A stretch of DNA of 7,090 nt from Bacteroidaceae bacterium (GTDB lineage Bacteria > Bacteroidota > Bacteroidia > Bacteroidales > Bacteroidaceae). The position numbers were made by a program, and so were the translations under genes. Below are positions 1 to 7,090 of this stretch, in pieces. Numbering within the stretch: position 1 is the first letter of the stretch; every line of letters begins with the position of its first letter. The stretch covers positions 1 to 7,090 of the forward strand of contig JAFZKR010000064.1 of assembly GCA_017551845.1 (NCBI GenBank). Direction: 5' to 3'. A model generated the notes under the pieces. That model did no database searches. It was not told where the DNA came from and saw only the letters and a program-made list of their open reading frames with translations.

Positions 1-1
1 C

Positions 2-799
2 ACTTCGCTTCATCTGAAGAGTAGAATCTACTATTTTATGATAGGTGGATATACTCCTGTAAAAATCAGGGAAGGTATCTACAGCGCTGCTCCTTTCCGC
101 AGGCTTGAACGTATAGTGGTTGAGGCCGATAAGGTGAAGGAACTGTATAAGGAAGTTGGTATTGACAATACATACAGGCTCTATAATTTCAAACCGGTTT
201 ATTTTGTGCCGGATTTAGGTGTGAAGCATCAGGGTAAACTCAGATTCGTTTTCCTGTCAAGGCTTACAGAATTGAAAGGCATATTCCATATTCTCGAGTC
301 AGTCCGGGTACTTGACTCCATGGGGATGGAATCCCTTTTTGAAGTGGATTTCTATGGAAGGATGGATGCCGATGTGGAGGAACGGTTCATGAAGGGTGTT
401 AATGCTCTTCCCAACGTTCGCTATAAAGGTTTTCTTGAATTGAACGACGCTGAGGGTTTCAGGACATTGTCCGGATATGATGCGATGCTGTTTCCCACCA
501 TGCATCCCACTGAAGGTTTTCCGGGGGTTATAGCCGATGCTGCAATAGCCGCATTGCCTGTGATAGCATCGAATTGGCAATATGCAGAGGAGATAATCGG
601 TCAAGGACGTTGCGGAATACTCTTCCCCGTTGGTGACAATGCGGCACTTACTGAGATTATGAAGTCAGTAGTTGAGGACCGTAGTATTCTGGAGCCAATG
701 CGTGCCCGTGCACTTGAACGCAGTAGCCTTTACGATGTGAATAAGGTTCTGAACGGAAAGCTTGTGGAGGCTCTTGGAATGAATGAAATGATATATTGA
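2..799 (+). CDS. Glycosyltransferase family 4 (group 1), 5'-truncated by window edge
   Basis: This is the C-terminal part of a retaining GT-B glycosyltransferase that transfers a sugar from a nucleotide-sugar donor during surface polysaccharide assembly, in the cytoplasm or at the inner membrane face. The frame is open to the first bases of the window, so the ATG at 38 is very likely internal; 265 residues are visible and a full GT4 enzyme is usually 350-400, so roughly the N-terminal acceptor domain is missing. Counting from that ATG, the donor domain starts near FLSRLTELKG (residues 72-81, with the usual Arg and Lys). The signature EGFPGVIAD (159-167) is the E-x7-E motif with Asp in the second acidic position, a variant I recall in related bacterial enzymes. 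VIASNW and GILFPVGD follow as in the family. The next gene begins 7 bases after the stop, so the two are probably co-transcribed. The sugar specificity cannot be read from the sequence. Confidence 0.88.
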   Translation, partial: TSLHLKSRIYYFMIGGYTPVKIREGIYSAAPFRRLERIVVEADKVKELYKEVGIDNTYRLYNFKPVYFVPDLGVKHQGKLRFVFLSRLTELKGIFHILESVRVLDSMGMESLFEVDFYGRMDADVEERFMKGVNALPNVRYKGFLELNDAEGFRTLSGYDAMLFPTMHPTEGFPGVIADAAIAALPVIASNWQYAEEIIGQGRCGILFPVGDNAALTEIMKSVVEDRSILEPMRARALERSSLYDVNKVLNGKLVEALGMNEMIY

Positions 800-806
800 T
801 CGGAAT

Positions 807-1700
807 ATGGGGGTACTGAAGAATCTGATCAAAGATACAGCGTCAAGGATAGGTAGAAAGCATCCTGAACTGATTGTCAGGATACGATATCGGTTGCGTT
901 TCCATAAAAAACTCAATCTGGACAATCCTAAAACTCTTAATGAAAAAATACAGTATCTTTCTTTGAGGACAGATACGTCAGAATGGACAAGGCTCAGCGA
1001 TAAGTTCGGAGTACGAGAGTATGTGGAGGAGTGTGGGCTTGGACATATTCTTAATAAGCTCTACGGCGTTTGGGAGAAAGCCGATGATATAGATTTCGGC
1101 AGTATGCCTGATAAGTTTGTGGTAAAGACGACGCACGGTTCGGGCGATGTGGTATTGGTCCGTGACAAACAGACTGCTGACCTTGAAGGCATAAGGAAAA
1201 AGGTTGATGTCACACTTCACGAGACATACGGGTTATCAGAAGGTAATATCCATTATTCGAGAATAAAACCACGTGTCGTAATTGAAGAGCTGATTGAGAA
1301 TGATCAGGTTTCAGCTTTATATTCCACATCGCTTATAGACTATAAAATATGGTGTTTCAACGGCAAGGCTACTTATATATGGGTATGTACTGACCGTACC
1401 GCTCATGGAACCAAGGTCATGACGTACGACAAAGAATGGAATGCCCATCCGGAATACTCTGTATTCACCTCTCACTATATGCGCGACGGACTGATTCCCA
1501 GGCCGGATAATCTTGAACTTATGCTTGAGACTGCAGAGAAACTTGCTGCTCCTTTTCCTGTGGTAAGGGTCGATCTTTTTAATGTTGCCGGCAGGATAAT
1601 ATTTGGAGAGATGACTTTTACTTCACTAGGAGGTCTTATGGATTTTTATACTGATTCCTTTTTACTCAAGACCGGCCGGATGATTGATTTGCCAAAGTAA
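807..1700 (+). CDS. TupA-like ATP-grasp ligase of a polysaccharide cluster
   Basis: The 297-residue protein matches the TupA-like ATP-grasp family, named for a teichuronopeptide biosynthesis protein of alkaliphilic Bacillus. ATP-grasp enzymes activate a carboxylate as an acyl phosphate and join it to an amine. Family landmarks are all present: NPKTLNEKIQYL (40-51), the DKFGVREYV segment (65-73), PDKFVVKTTHGSG (101-113) with the nucleotide-binding Lys107 and glycine loop, the acidic pair E160-E161, DYKIWCFNG (178-186), and VRVDLFNVAGRIIFGEMTF (253-271), whose Asp256 and Glu268 fit the metal/ATP site. The length is normal for the family. The ATG at 807 is the first usable start after the upstream stop, 7 bases away, and there is no clear Shine-Dalgarno sequence. 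Lying between two glycosyltransferases, it may attach an amino acid or peptide to a sugar carboxylate or amine. That role is inference; the substrate is unknown. Confidence 0.88.
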   Translation: MGVLKNLIKDTASRIGRKHPELIVRIRYRLRFHKKLNLDNPKTLNEKIQYLSLRTDTSEWTRLSDKFGVREYVEECGLGHILNKLYGVWEKADDIDFGSMPDKFVVKTTHGSGDVVLVRDKQTADLEGIRKKVDVTLHETYGLSEGNIHYSRIKPRVVIEELIENDQVSALYSTSLIDYKIWCFNGKATYIWVCTDRTAHGTKVMTYDKEWNAHPEYSVFTSHYMRDGLIPRPDNLELMLETAEKLAAPFPVVRVDLFNVAGRIIFGEMTFTSLGGLMDFYTDSFLLKTGRMIDLPK

Positions 1701-1719
1701 TTCTGTGGAAAACTAATCT

Positions 1720-1737
1720 TGCAATAAGATGCAATAA
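1720..1737 (+). repeat. Short direct repeat TGCAATAA x2, ten bases apart
   Basis: TGCAATAA occurs at 1720-1727 and again at 1730-1737, so the copies are one helical turn apart, just upstream of the promoter that precedes the GT2 gene. The spacing would suit a protein binding one DNA face. The element is short and AT-rich, and it overlaps a weak inverted repeat (ATCTT at 1716-1720, AAGAT at 1726-1730), so it may be chance. Confidence 0.3.
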
Positions 1738-1744
1738 ATTTCTA

Positions 1745-1779
1745 TTTGGTGAGTTGAAATGAAAAAGGTTGTATCTTTG
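1745..1779 (+). promoter_or_regulatory. Bacteroidetes-type promoter before the GT2 gene
   Basis: TATCTTTG at 1772-1779 is an exact match to the Bacteroidetes -7 consensus TAnnTTTG. A TTTG at 1745-1748 could serve as the -33 element, but the gap of 23 bases is longer than the usual 19-21 or so. Transcription would start near 1784-1787, at or just before the ATG at 1787, giving an almost leaderless message. The box lies in an 86-base gap between the ATP-grasp and GT2 genes, so the GT2 gene can probably be transcribed apart from the genes before it. Confidence 0.6.
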
Positions 1780-1786
1780 CAGGGTG

Positions 1787-2572
1787 ATGACAGAAGGTCT
1801 GGTTTCAATAATAACTACTTTGTATGAATCCGGTGATTTTATCGCAAAGACGATAGAATCTGTCCGGGCGCAGACATACTCTAATTGGGAACTTGTTATC
1901 ACCGATGATTGTTCTACCGATGATGGTCCGGCTATTGTAGAATCTTTTGCTGCCATTGATTCCAGAATACATCTTTTCAAGCTTGACAACAACGGAGGTC
2001 CCGGAGTGGCTCGCAACAACTCCATCAGACATTCTGAAGGTCAATATATAGCCTTTCTTGACAGTGATGATACATGGATGTCGGACAAGCTCGAAAAACA
2101 GCTTGAGTTAATGAAAAGAACCGGCTGCGGAGTGGTCTATTCCAGCTATCTTACTTGTGATGTGGACGGCCGTATTAACGGTATGGTCAAGTGTAAGTCC
2201 AAGGTAAGATATTGGCGTATTGTGTGTGATAATACTATCGGTTTCCTGACCATGATGTTTGATCGCAAGGTGACCGGTGATGCCTATATGCCTGTTATCA
2301 GAAAACGTCAGGACTGGGGGCTGAACATAGAGCTTCTACGCCGTTGCCGCTTGGCATACGGAATAAAGGAACCGCTTGCCGTATATAGAGTGCGTAAAGG
2401 TTCTGTGTCAAGAGAGAAAATATCATTGATACATTACAATATAAGCATCTATCGTGACGTGTTGGGCTATTCCCGGTTTGGGGCTGTGCTCATGTTCTCT
2501 TTTGTTTTCCTGCCATTCTATTTCGGAAAGAAACTGTTGAATGTCATAAAGACATTTGCTGTAACAAAATGA
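1787..2572 (+). CDS. Glycosyltransferase family 2 (GT-A fold)
   Basis: The 261-residue protein is an inverting glycosyltransferase of family 2, working on the cytoplasmic side to add a sugar to a growing surface glycan. It opens with VSIITTLYESGDFIAKTIES (6-25), the typical first strand and helix. The nucleotide-binding pair D40-D41 lies in ITDDCSTDD, NNGGPGVARNNSI (68-80) is the conserved donor-site segment, and FLDSDD (90-95) carries the metal-binding DxD. RQDW (174-177) fits the catalytic-base region. A hydrophobic stretch near 230-246 followed by lysines suggests membrane attachment at the C-terminus. I chose the ATG at 1787 because an upstream TTG (1769) would lie across the promoter box, and because the family N-terminus fits. 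It closes the polysaccharide cluster: the next gene is of a different kind and is preceded by a 98-base spacer. Donor and acceptor sugars are unknown. Confidence 0.9.
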   Translation: MTEGLVSIITTLYESGDFIAKTIESVRAQTYSNWELVITDDCSTDDGPAIVESFAAIDSRIHLFKLDNNGGPGVARNNSIRHSEGQYIAFLDSDDTWMSDKLEKQLELMKRTGCGVVYSSYLTCDVDGRINGMVKCKSKVRYWRIVCDNTIGFLTMMFDRKVTGDAYMPVIRKRQDWGLNIELLRRCRLAYGIKEPLAVYRVRKGSVSREKISLIHYNISIYRDVLGYSRFGAVLMFSFVFLPFYFGKKLLNVIKTFAVTK

Positions 2573-2610
2573 GTCGTGATGTGAATGATCTTGGCTACAT
2601 TTAACTTCCG

Positions 2611-2632
2611 GTCATTTTTTGACTATTTTTTT
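2611..2632 (+). terminator. Weak candidate terminator after the GT2 gene
   Basis: GTCA (2611-2614) and TGAC (2620-2623) form a short inverted repeat with a five-T loop, followed by a run of seven T at 2626-2632. The stem is only 4-5 base pairs, so it would be a poor intrinsic terminator on its own. It is listed because it is the only terminator-like structure in the spacer after the polysaccharide cluster. Confidence 0.25.
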
Positions 2633-2648
2633 ATATGGAATATTCATT
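2618..2648 (+). promoter_or_regulatory. Possible promoter region of the esterase gene (weak match)
   Basis: The 98-base spacer 2573-2670 is AT-rich and should hold the esterase promoter, but no box is convincing. TTTG at 2618-2621 is followed after 19 bases by TATTCATT (2641-2648), which agrees with TAnnTTTG only in the TA and one T. An alternative is TAACTTCC at 2602-2609, one base from the TAnnTTCG form seen near 5761; that would give a leader of about 55 bases. No Shine-Dalgarno sequence precedes the ATG at 2671; the start sits in an A/T-rich stretch, as is usual in Bacteroidetes. Confidence 0.2.
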
Positions 2649-2661
2649 AACCAATTAATAA

Positions 2662-3602
<941 letters not shown>

Positions 3603-3614
3603 CAAGTGGCATTC

Positions 3615-3649
3615 AGAAATAAGGCTCTCATTCGAGGGCCTTATTTCTT
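3615..3649. terminator. Bidirectional hairpin terminator between esterase and antiporter
   Basis: The left arm 3615-3629 pairs with the right arm 3634-3648 over 15 positions, with one T-G wobble, around the loop ATTC. The outer part of the stem is AT-rich (AGAAATAA against TTATTTCT), so a T-rich tail follows the GC-rich core on both strands. It lies between two convergent genes, 27 bases past the esterase stop and 24 bases past the antiporter stop, as expected for a shared terminator. Confidence 0.82.
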
Positions 3650-3672
3650 ATTGTAACTGCAGAATGATTCTT

Positions 3673-5715
3673 TTACATGCGGAGCATCTTGAGGAAGTCA
3701 CGTTCTGTACGGAGCGTGGCTTCTTGTTTTCCCTTGATGGTTTGCGTTTCAGGGAAAAGGAGCATTGTTGAGAAATCTGTTTCGGGCATGTGGATGCGCT
3801 CATATAGATGACGGAAAGAACGGCCCGCATGACTCTCATTGTCCCGCGGCCCTACTATCATAAGCAGATGGTCAGAATGCAATCCTGACATTACCCAGTG
3901 CATATCGGCTGTCTCACTGACTTCATTGTATGAAACCCTTCCGCTTGAAAAATTGAGTCCCGTTCCGCGTACAGCCGATATGGGCTGATCTTTACCGTAG
4001 AATTCTATGCCACAACCTATAGCCATGCTTATGCGGTATATGCTTTCCATACATTTTTCAAAAGCTTCATCCTGCAGCACCGGTCCAGGAACAAGCACTA
4101 CAATCCTTCGTATTGTATTGATGGGTGAAACAAAACGTTGTAATACTATTTGTCCATGGAATCCGTCATTGAGTGGGCTGATAATATTCTCGAAATAGGG
4201 AAGGTCAATGCTTTGGCGTAATGGCAGTCCCATGATGATGCCATTGGTCTCAAATTCATTTGATGCGTGTATTATACTGTCTACAATATTGTTGCCCAAT
4301 CGATTGTGTGTCAGGAAAGGTATATCGGCCGATGCGGCGATCTGTTGTGCCTCCTCAAGACGACCTTTGCCGTCCTGAAGGTATTTGGGTGCGTGGTCGC
4401 CATTAATGGTTACATAAAGCCCTACCATATCCCGGTCATTACGGTCATATAGTGTTATGGCTGTGTCCATAATGGCCTGAAGAGTATTGGATCCCGTAAG
4501 CATGACCAAGGTGCGGTTGTCACGGGCGGGAACATTGGACTGCTCATTCTGATGGATGGAAAGAGCACCATACTCTGTGATGATGTTACTTAATATACAT
4601 GAGAAAAGAACAATCAGTACAGTTGTGCTAAGTGTGCTGTTGTCTATCAGACCACCGGCAAAAGCTCCCATGGCTATAGCCAGTGCTCCTGCAGCATGTG
4701 ACTCACTAAGTCCGAATATTATGCGTCGGTCATAGCGCTGTAACTTGCCTGTTTTTTGTATGAATAAGGCCACCAACCATTTTCCGAGGGTACCTATTGT
4801 AAACAGGACTGCGAATGCTATTAGAAATAGCCAGTCATCAGACATCTCCCTAAGGTCTATCAGGAGTCCGGTTCCAATCAGGAATAGAGGTACGAAAAGA
4901 GTGCCTCCCACAAAATCCAGACGGTTCATAAGTGGTGATGACTTGGGTATATAGCGGTTCAGCACTATGCCGGCCAAAAATGCACCTACAATAGAATCAA
5001 GTCCTATGTACCCCGCGAGTCCACAACTGAGTGCAAGCAGAATCATCACGAACAGGAAATGTGAGAAACTGTTTGTCACATTGCGAAAGAATCGTCTTGC
5101 CATACGTGGATAAAGGAGTATCACAGCGGCGACATATACGGTTATCTTAAGTATGAACCACCATGGATTAAAGTATTCTCCGCTTGTTGTGGACATCATT
5201 ACGGCATATACAACCAAAGCGAGCAAGATGGCAATAAGGGCGCCTGCAACAGATATTGTTACACTCTTTCGGCGGCTTAGTCCGTAACGGCTTATTATAG
5301 GATATGATATAAGTGTGTGCGAACCCATTATGCAGGCAAGTATTGCAGATGTGTCTATGGATAGTTTAAGCAGGTAAATGCTTGCCACGAAGCAGAGCCC
5401 CCAAGGTACGGCAAATGTCAGCACTCCGAATATGGCGCCCCAAACCTTGTTGCGTTTCATTTCCTCCAGGTCAATCTCCAGGCCGGCAAAGAACATGATG
5501 AACAGCAGTCCTATGCGGCTGAAAAACTTTATCTCTGGAGTAATCTCGAGGATATCAAGGAGTCCGGGGCCTAGAAGAACTCCGGTTATTATCAGACCGG
5601 CTATTTGAGGAAATCTGAGTTTTTTGCAGAGAATAGGTACAAACAGAACCAGCATCAGGACTACAAAACATATCCAGATGCTGTCAGTCAAAGGAAATAG
5701 CTGTTGATAACCCAT
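3673..5715 (-). CDS. CPA2-type cation/proton antiporter with C-terminal USP-like half
   Basis: The 680-residue protein has a Na_H_Exchanger-type membrane half (about residues 13-385, roughly 12 hydrophobic segments) and a soluble half (about 395-660) that looks like two degenerate USP-type alpha/beta domains. It should sit in the inner membrane and exchange Na+ or K+ for protons. Family landmarks are FAGLEIDLEEM (76-86), GSHTLISYPIISR (131-143), GAFLAGIVLN (244-253), GLSESHAAGALAIA (335-348) and SNIITE (376-381). The GSHTLISYPIISR segment is followed by a helix in which the TD pair expected for the ion site appears to be AI (residues 162-163), so transport may be changed. I start at the ATG (5713-5715). 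A GTG 18 bases upstream (5731-5733) overlaps the probable -7 box and would fall before the transcript start. It converges on the esterase and shares its terminator, and it diverges from the helicase gene. The ion is not determined. Confidence 0.88.
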   Translation of the reverse strand: MGYQQLFPLTDSIWICFVVLMLVLFVPILCKKLRFPQIAGLIITGVLLGPGLLDILEITPEIKFFSRIGLLFIMFFAGLEIDLEEMKRNKVWGAIFGVLTFAVPWGLCFVASIYLLKLSIDTSAILACIMGSHTLISYPIISRYGLSRRKSVTISVAGALIAILLALVVYAVMMSTTSGEYFNPWWFILKITVYVAAVILLYPRMARRFFRNVTNSFSHFLFVMILLALSCGLAGYIGLDSIVGAFLAGIVLNRYIPKSSPLMNRLDFVGGTLFVPLFLIGTGLLIDLREMSDDWLFLIAFAVLFTIGTLGKWLVALFIQKTGKLQRYDRRIIFGLSESHAAGALAIAMGAFAGGLIDNSTLSTTVLIVLFSCILSNIITEYGALSIHQNEQSNVPARDNRTLVMLTGSNTLQAIMDTAITLYDRNDRDMVGLYVTINGDHAPKYLQDGKGRLEEAQQIAASADIPFLTHNRLGNNIVDSIIHASNEFETNGIIMGLPLRQSIDLPYFENIISPLNDGFHGQIVLQRFVSPINTIRRIVVLVPGPVLQDEAFEKCMESIYRISMAIGCGIEFYGKDQPISAVRGTGLNFSSGRVSYNEVSETADMHWVMSGLHSDHLLMIVGPRDNESHAGRSFRHLYERIHMPETDFSTMLLFPETQTIKGKQEATLRTERDFLKMLRM

Positions 5716-5732
5716 TTTCGCTTTTTGTGCCA

Positions 5733-5740
5733 CGAAGATA
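5733..5740 (-). promoter_or_regulatory. -7 promoter box of the antiporter gene
   Basis: Read on the minus strand this is TATCTTCG, matching the TAnnTTCG form of the Bacteroidetes -7 element. Transcription would begin near 5725-5728, leaving a leader of roughly 10-13 bases before the ATG at 5715. No good -33 TTTG is present: the position 20 bases upstream reads GTTA and lies inside the opposite promoter's box. Confidence 0.5.
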
Positions 5741-5760
5741 GGAATAATTCCGTGTTTTAG

Positions 5761-5768
5761 TAACTTCG
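5761..5768 (+). promoter_or_regulatory. -7 promoter box of the helicase gene
   Basis: TAACTTCG fits the TAnnTTCG form of the Bacteroidetes -7 element. It lies 20 bases before the ATG at 5789, implying a leader of about 13-17 bases. A clear -33 TTTG at the right distance is missing; that position falls in the box of the divergent antiporter promoter. Confidence 0.5.
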
Positions 5769-5788
5769 CGTCCGTAAAGATTCATAAT

Positions 5789-7090
5789 ATGATAGACTAC
5801 CAGAGCGAACTTAATCCGAGCCAGCGCGAAGCTGTACTATATACCGATGGCAACAGCATGGTGATAGCAGGAGCCGGTTCCGGAAAAACACGCGTACTTA
5901 CATATCGTATTGCCCATCTTTTGGAACAAGGGGTGGAGCCTTGGTCCATATTGGCTTTGACTTTCACCAACAAGGCGGCCGGTGAGATGAAACAGCGCAT
6001 TGCTGCGAGAGTGGGAGAGAACCGCGCCCGTTACCTCTGGATGGGTACATTCCACAGCATCTTCAGCCGCATACTCAGGAGTGAAGCCGATAAGATTGGC
6101 TACAGCTCCAACTTTACCATCTATGACCAGACTGACAGCCAGAATCTGATAAAGTCAATTGTGCGTGAAATGCAGCTTGATGACAAGACCTACAAGCCCG
6201 GTGTTGTGCAGAACCGGATATCGAATGCCAAGAACCGTTTGATAACTGCATCGGCTTATATCCGGAATGCCGATATATACAAGCATGACCAGTATAAGCA
6301 CATACCTATGGTGGGCAAGATATATGAACGGTATGATCAGCGCTGCCGCCAGTCTGATGCCATGGATTTTGATGACCTGTTGCTGAATACTTTCATTCTG
6401 TTCCGCGACCATCCTGATGTGCAGGAGCGTTACGGAACCAGTTTCAGGCATATTCTGGTTGATGAGTATCAGGATACCAACTATGCACAACATTGCATTG
6501 TATGGCAGCTTACCCGTCATGGAGCCAATGTCTGCGTGGTAGGTGATGATGCACAGAGCATCTATTCGTTCCGCGGAGCCAACCTGGACAATATGCTCAA
6601 GTTCTCCAAACTCTATCCTGATTCAAAACTGTTCAAACTGGAGCAGAACTACCGCTCCACCCAGACCATTGTAGAGGCTTCGGGAACACTTATAGACAAG
6701 AACCATGCTCAGATAAAGAAAAAGGTTTTCTCTGAGAACGAGCAGGGTGATAAGATAAAGGTGATGTGTGCCCATTCTGACCTTGAGGAGAGTGAAATGG
6801 TGGTGAATCGTCTGCTTGACCTTCATACCTTTAAGGATGTTCCTTGGCGTGAGATGGCCGTACTGTACCGTACAAATGCCCAGTCACGTCCGCTAGAGGA
6901 GGCGCTTCGTAAACGTGGTTTACCTTATAAAATCTATGGCGGTCTCTCGTTTTATCAGCGCAGGGAAGTAAAGGATGTGATAGCTTATATGCGCATGAGT
7001 GTGAATCCAAATGATGAGGAGGCATTCAAGCGTATCATAAACTATCCTGCACGCGGAATAGGGCAGACAACTGTAGGCCGGATTCTGTCA
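5789..7090 (+). CDS. pcrA: UvrD/PcrA-family superfamily 1 DNA helicase, 3'-truncated
   Basis: The first 434 codons of an ATP-dependent 3'-5' DNA helicase of the UvrD/PcrA/Rep group, which unwinds DNA in repair and replication restart and removes proteins from DNA. The motifs come in order: Q-motif LNPSQREAV (8-16), Walker A AGAGSGKT (27-34), motif Ia LALTFTNKAAGEM (55-67), GTFHS (86-90), motif II VDEYQDTN around D225-E226 (Tyr where Phe is more usual), motif III GDDAQSIYSFRGAN (252-265) and motif IV EQNYRS (285-290). A later conserved block has LYRTNAQSR with Arg361, then RREVKD near 391-396. The rest of domain 2 and the tail lie beyond the window; the full protein is normally over 700 residues. 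The ATG at 5789 opens directly into the family N-terminus. PcrA/UvrD is the best label, since Rep and RecB-like proteins differ in these motifs, but the C-terminus would be needed to be certain. Confidence 0.93.
   Translation, partial: MIDYQSELNPSQREAVLYTDGNSMVIAGAGSGKTRVLTYRIAHLLEQGVEPWSILALTFTNKAAGEMKQRIAARVGENRARYLWMGTFHSIFSRILRSEADKIGYSSNFTIYDQTDSQNLIKSIVREMQLDDKTYKPGVVQNRISNAKNRLITASAYIRNADIYKHDQYKHIPMVGKIYERYDQRCRQSDAMDFDDLLLNTFILFRDHPDVQERYGTSFRHILVDEYQDTNYAQHCIVWQLTRHGANVCVVGDDAQSIYSFRGANLDNMLKFSKLYPDSKLFKLEQNYRSTQTIVEASGTLIDKNHAQIKKKVFSENEQGDKIKVMCAHSDLEESEMVVNRLLDLHTFKDVPWREMAVLYRTNAQSRPLEEALRKRGLPYKIYGGLSFYQRREVKDVIAYMRMSVNPNDEEAFKRIINYPARGIGQTTVGRILS

Noticed and set aside
38..40. 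ATG at 38 as the true start of the first glycosyltransferase
   Set aside because: The frame is open back to the window edge and the missing N-terminal domain of a GT4 enzyme must lie upstream, so this Met is internal.
299..604. Antisense open frame of 101 codons within the GT4 gene
   Set aside because: It lies opposite a well-supported gene, shows no recognisable domain, and has no promoter or start context.
1769..1786. Upstream TTG start extending the GT2 protein by six residues
   Set aside because: The TTG lies inside the TATCTTTG promoter box, the extra residues do not resemble the family N-terminus, and a proper ATG follows at 1787.
1759..1827. 22-codon reading frame starting ATG AAA AAG that overlaps the GT2 start
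   Set aside because: It begins upstream of the predicted transcript start, has no recognisable leader-peptide pattern, and runs out of frame with the gene.
3673..5715. Possible pseudogene because of the altered antiporter ion site
   Set aside because: The frame is intact over 680 codons, the other motifs are kept, and the protein has a normal C-terminal half, so decay is not supported.
5716..5733. GTG start extending the antiporter by six residues
   Set aside because: The GTG (5731-5733) overlaps the minus-strand -7 box, so it would lie upstream of the predicted transcript start; the ATG at 5715 fits better.
5837..6055. Antisense open frames opposite the helicase Walker A and Ia region (also 6155-6520 and 6623-6826)
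   Set aside because: All sit opposite strongly conserved helicase motifs and have no protein-like features of their own.

Overview
The window reads as chromosomal DNA of a member of the Bacteroidales (Bacteroides/Prevotella-like). Three things point there. The promoter-like boxes follow the Bacteroidetes -7 consensus TAnnTTTG / TAnnTTCG, and no gene start has a convincing Shine-Dalgarno sequence. The esterase and the antiporter also resemble forms common in gut Bacteroidales. The genus cannot be fixed from the sequence alone.

Left part (1-2572, all + strand): the end of a surface-polysaccharide biosynthesis cluster. It holds the 3' part of a GT4-type glycosyltransferase, then 7 bases later a TupA-like ATP-grasp ligase, then an 86-base gap with a good Bacteroidetes promoter box, then a GT2-type glycosyltransferase. 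Together they look like enzymes that build and decorate a capsular or exopolysaccharide. The ATP-grasp protein is the candidate for adding an amino acid or peptide by an amide bond.

Middle (2573-3672): a 98-base AT-rich spacer, a secreted CE1/Esterase_D-type serine esterase that probably acts on plant cell-wall esters, and a compact 3' region. That region holds a perfect inverted repeat spanning the esterase stop codon and a strong hairpin that can end transcription from both sides.

Right part (3673-7090): a large minus-strand CPA2-type cation/proton antiporter with a C-terminal USP-like cytoplasmic half converges on the esterase. It is divergent from a UvrD/PcrA-type DNA helicase that runs off the right edge. 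The 73 bases between these two starts carry two oppositely oriented -7 boxes only 20 bases apart, so the two promoters probably overlap.

I found no RNA genes, CRISPR arrays, insertion sequences or phage genes, and no clearly new multi-gene system. The observations most worth checking are the apparent loss of the ion-binding aspartate in the antiporter, the overlapping divergent promoters, and the ATP-grasp ligase between two glycosyltransferases.
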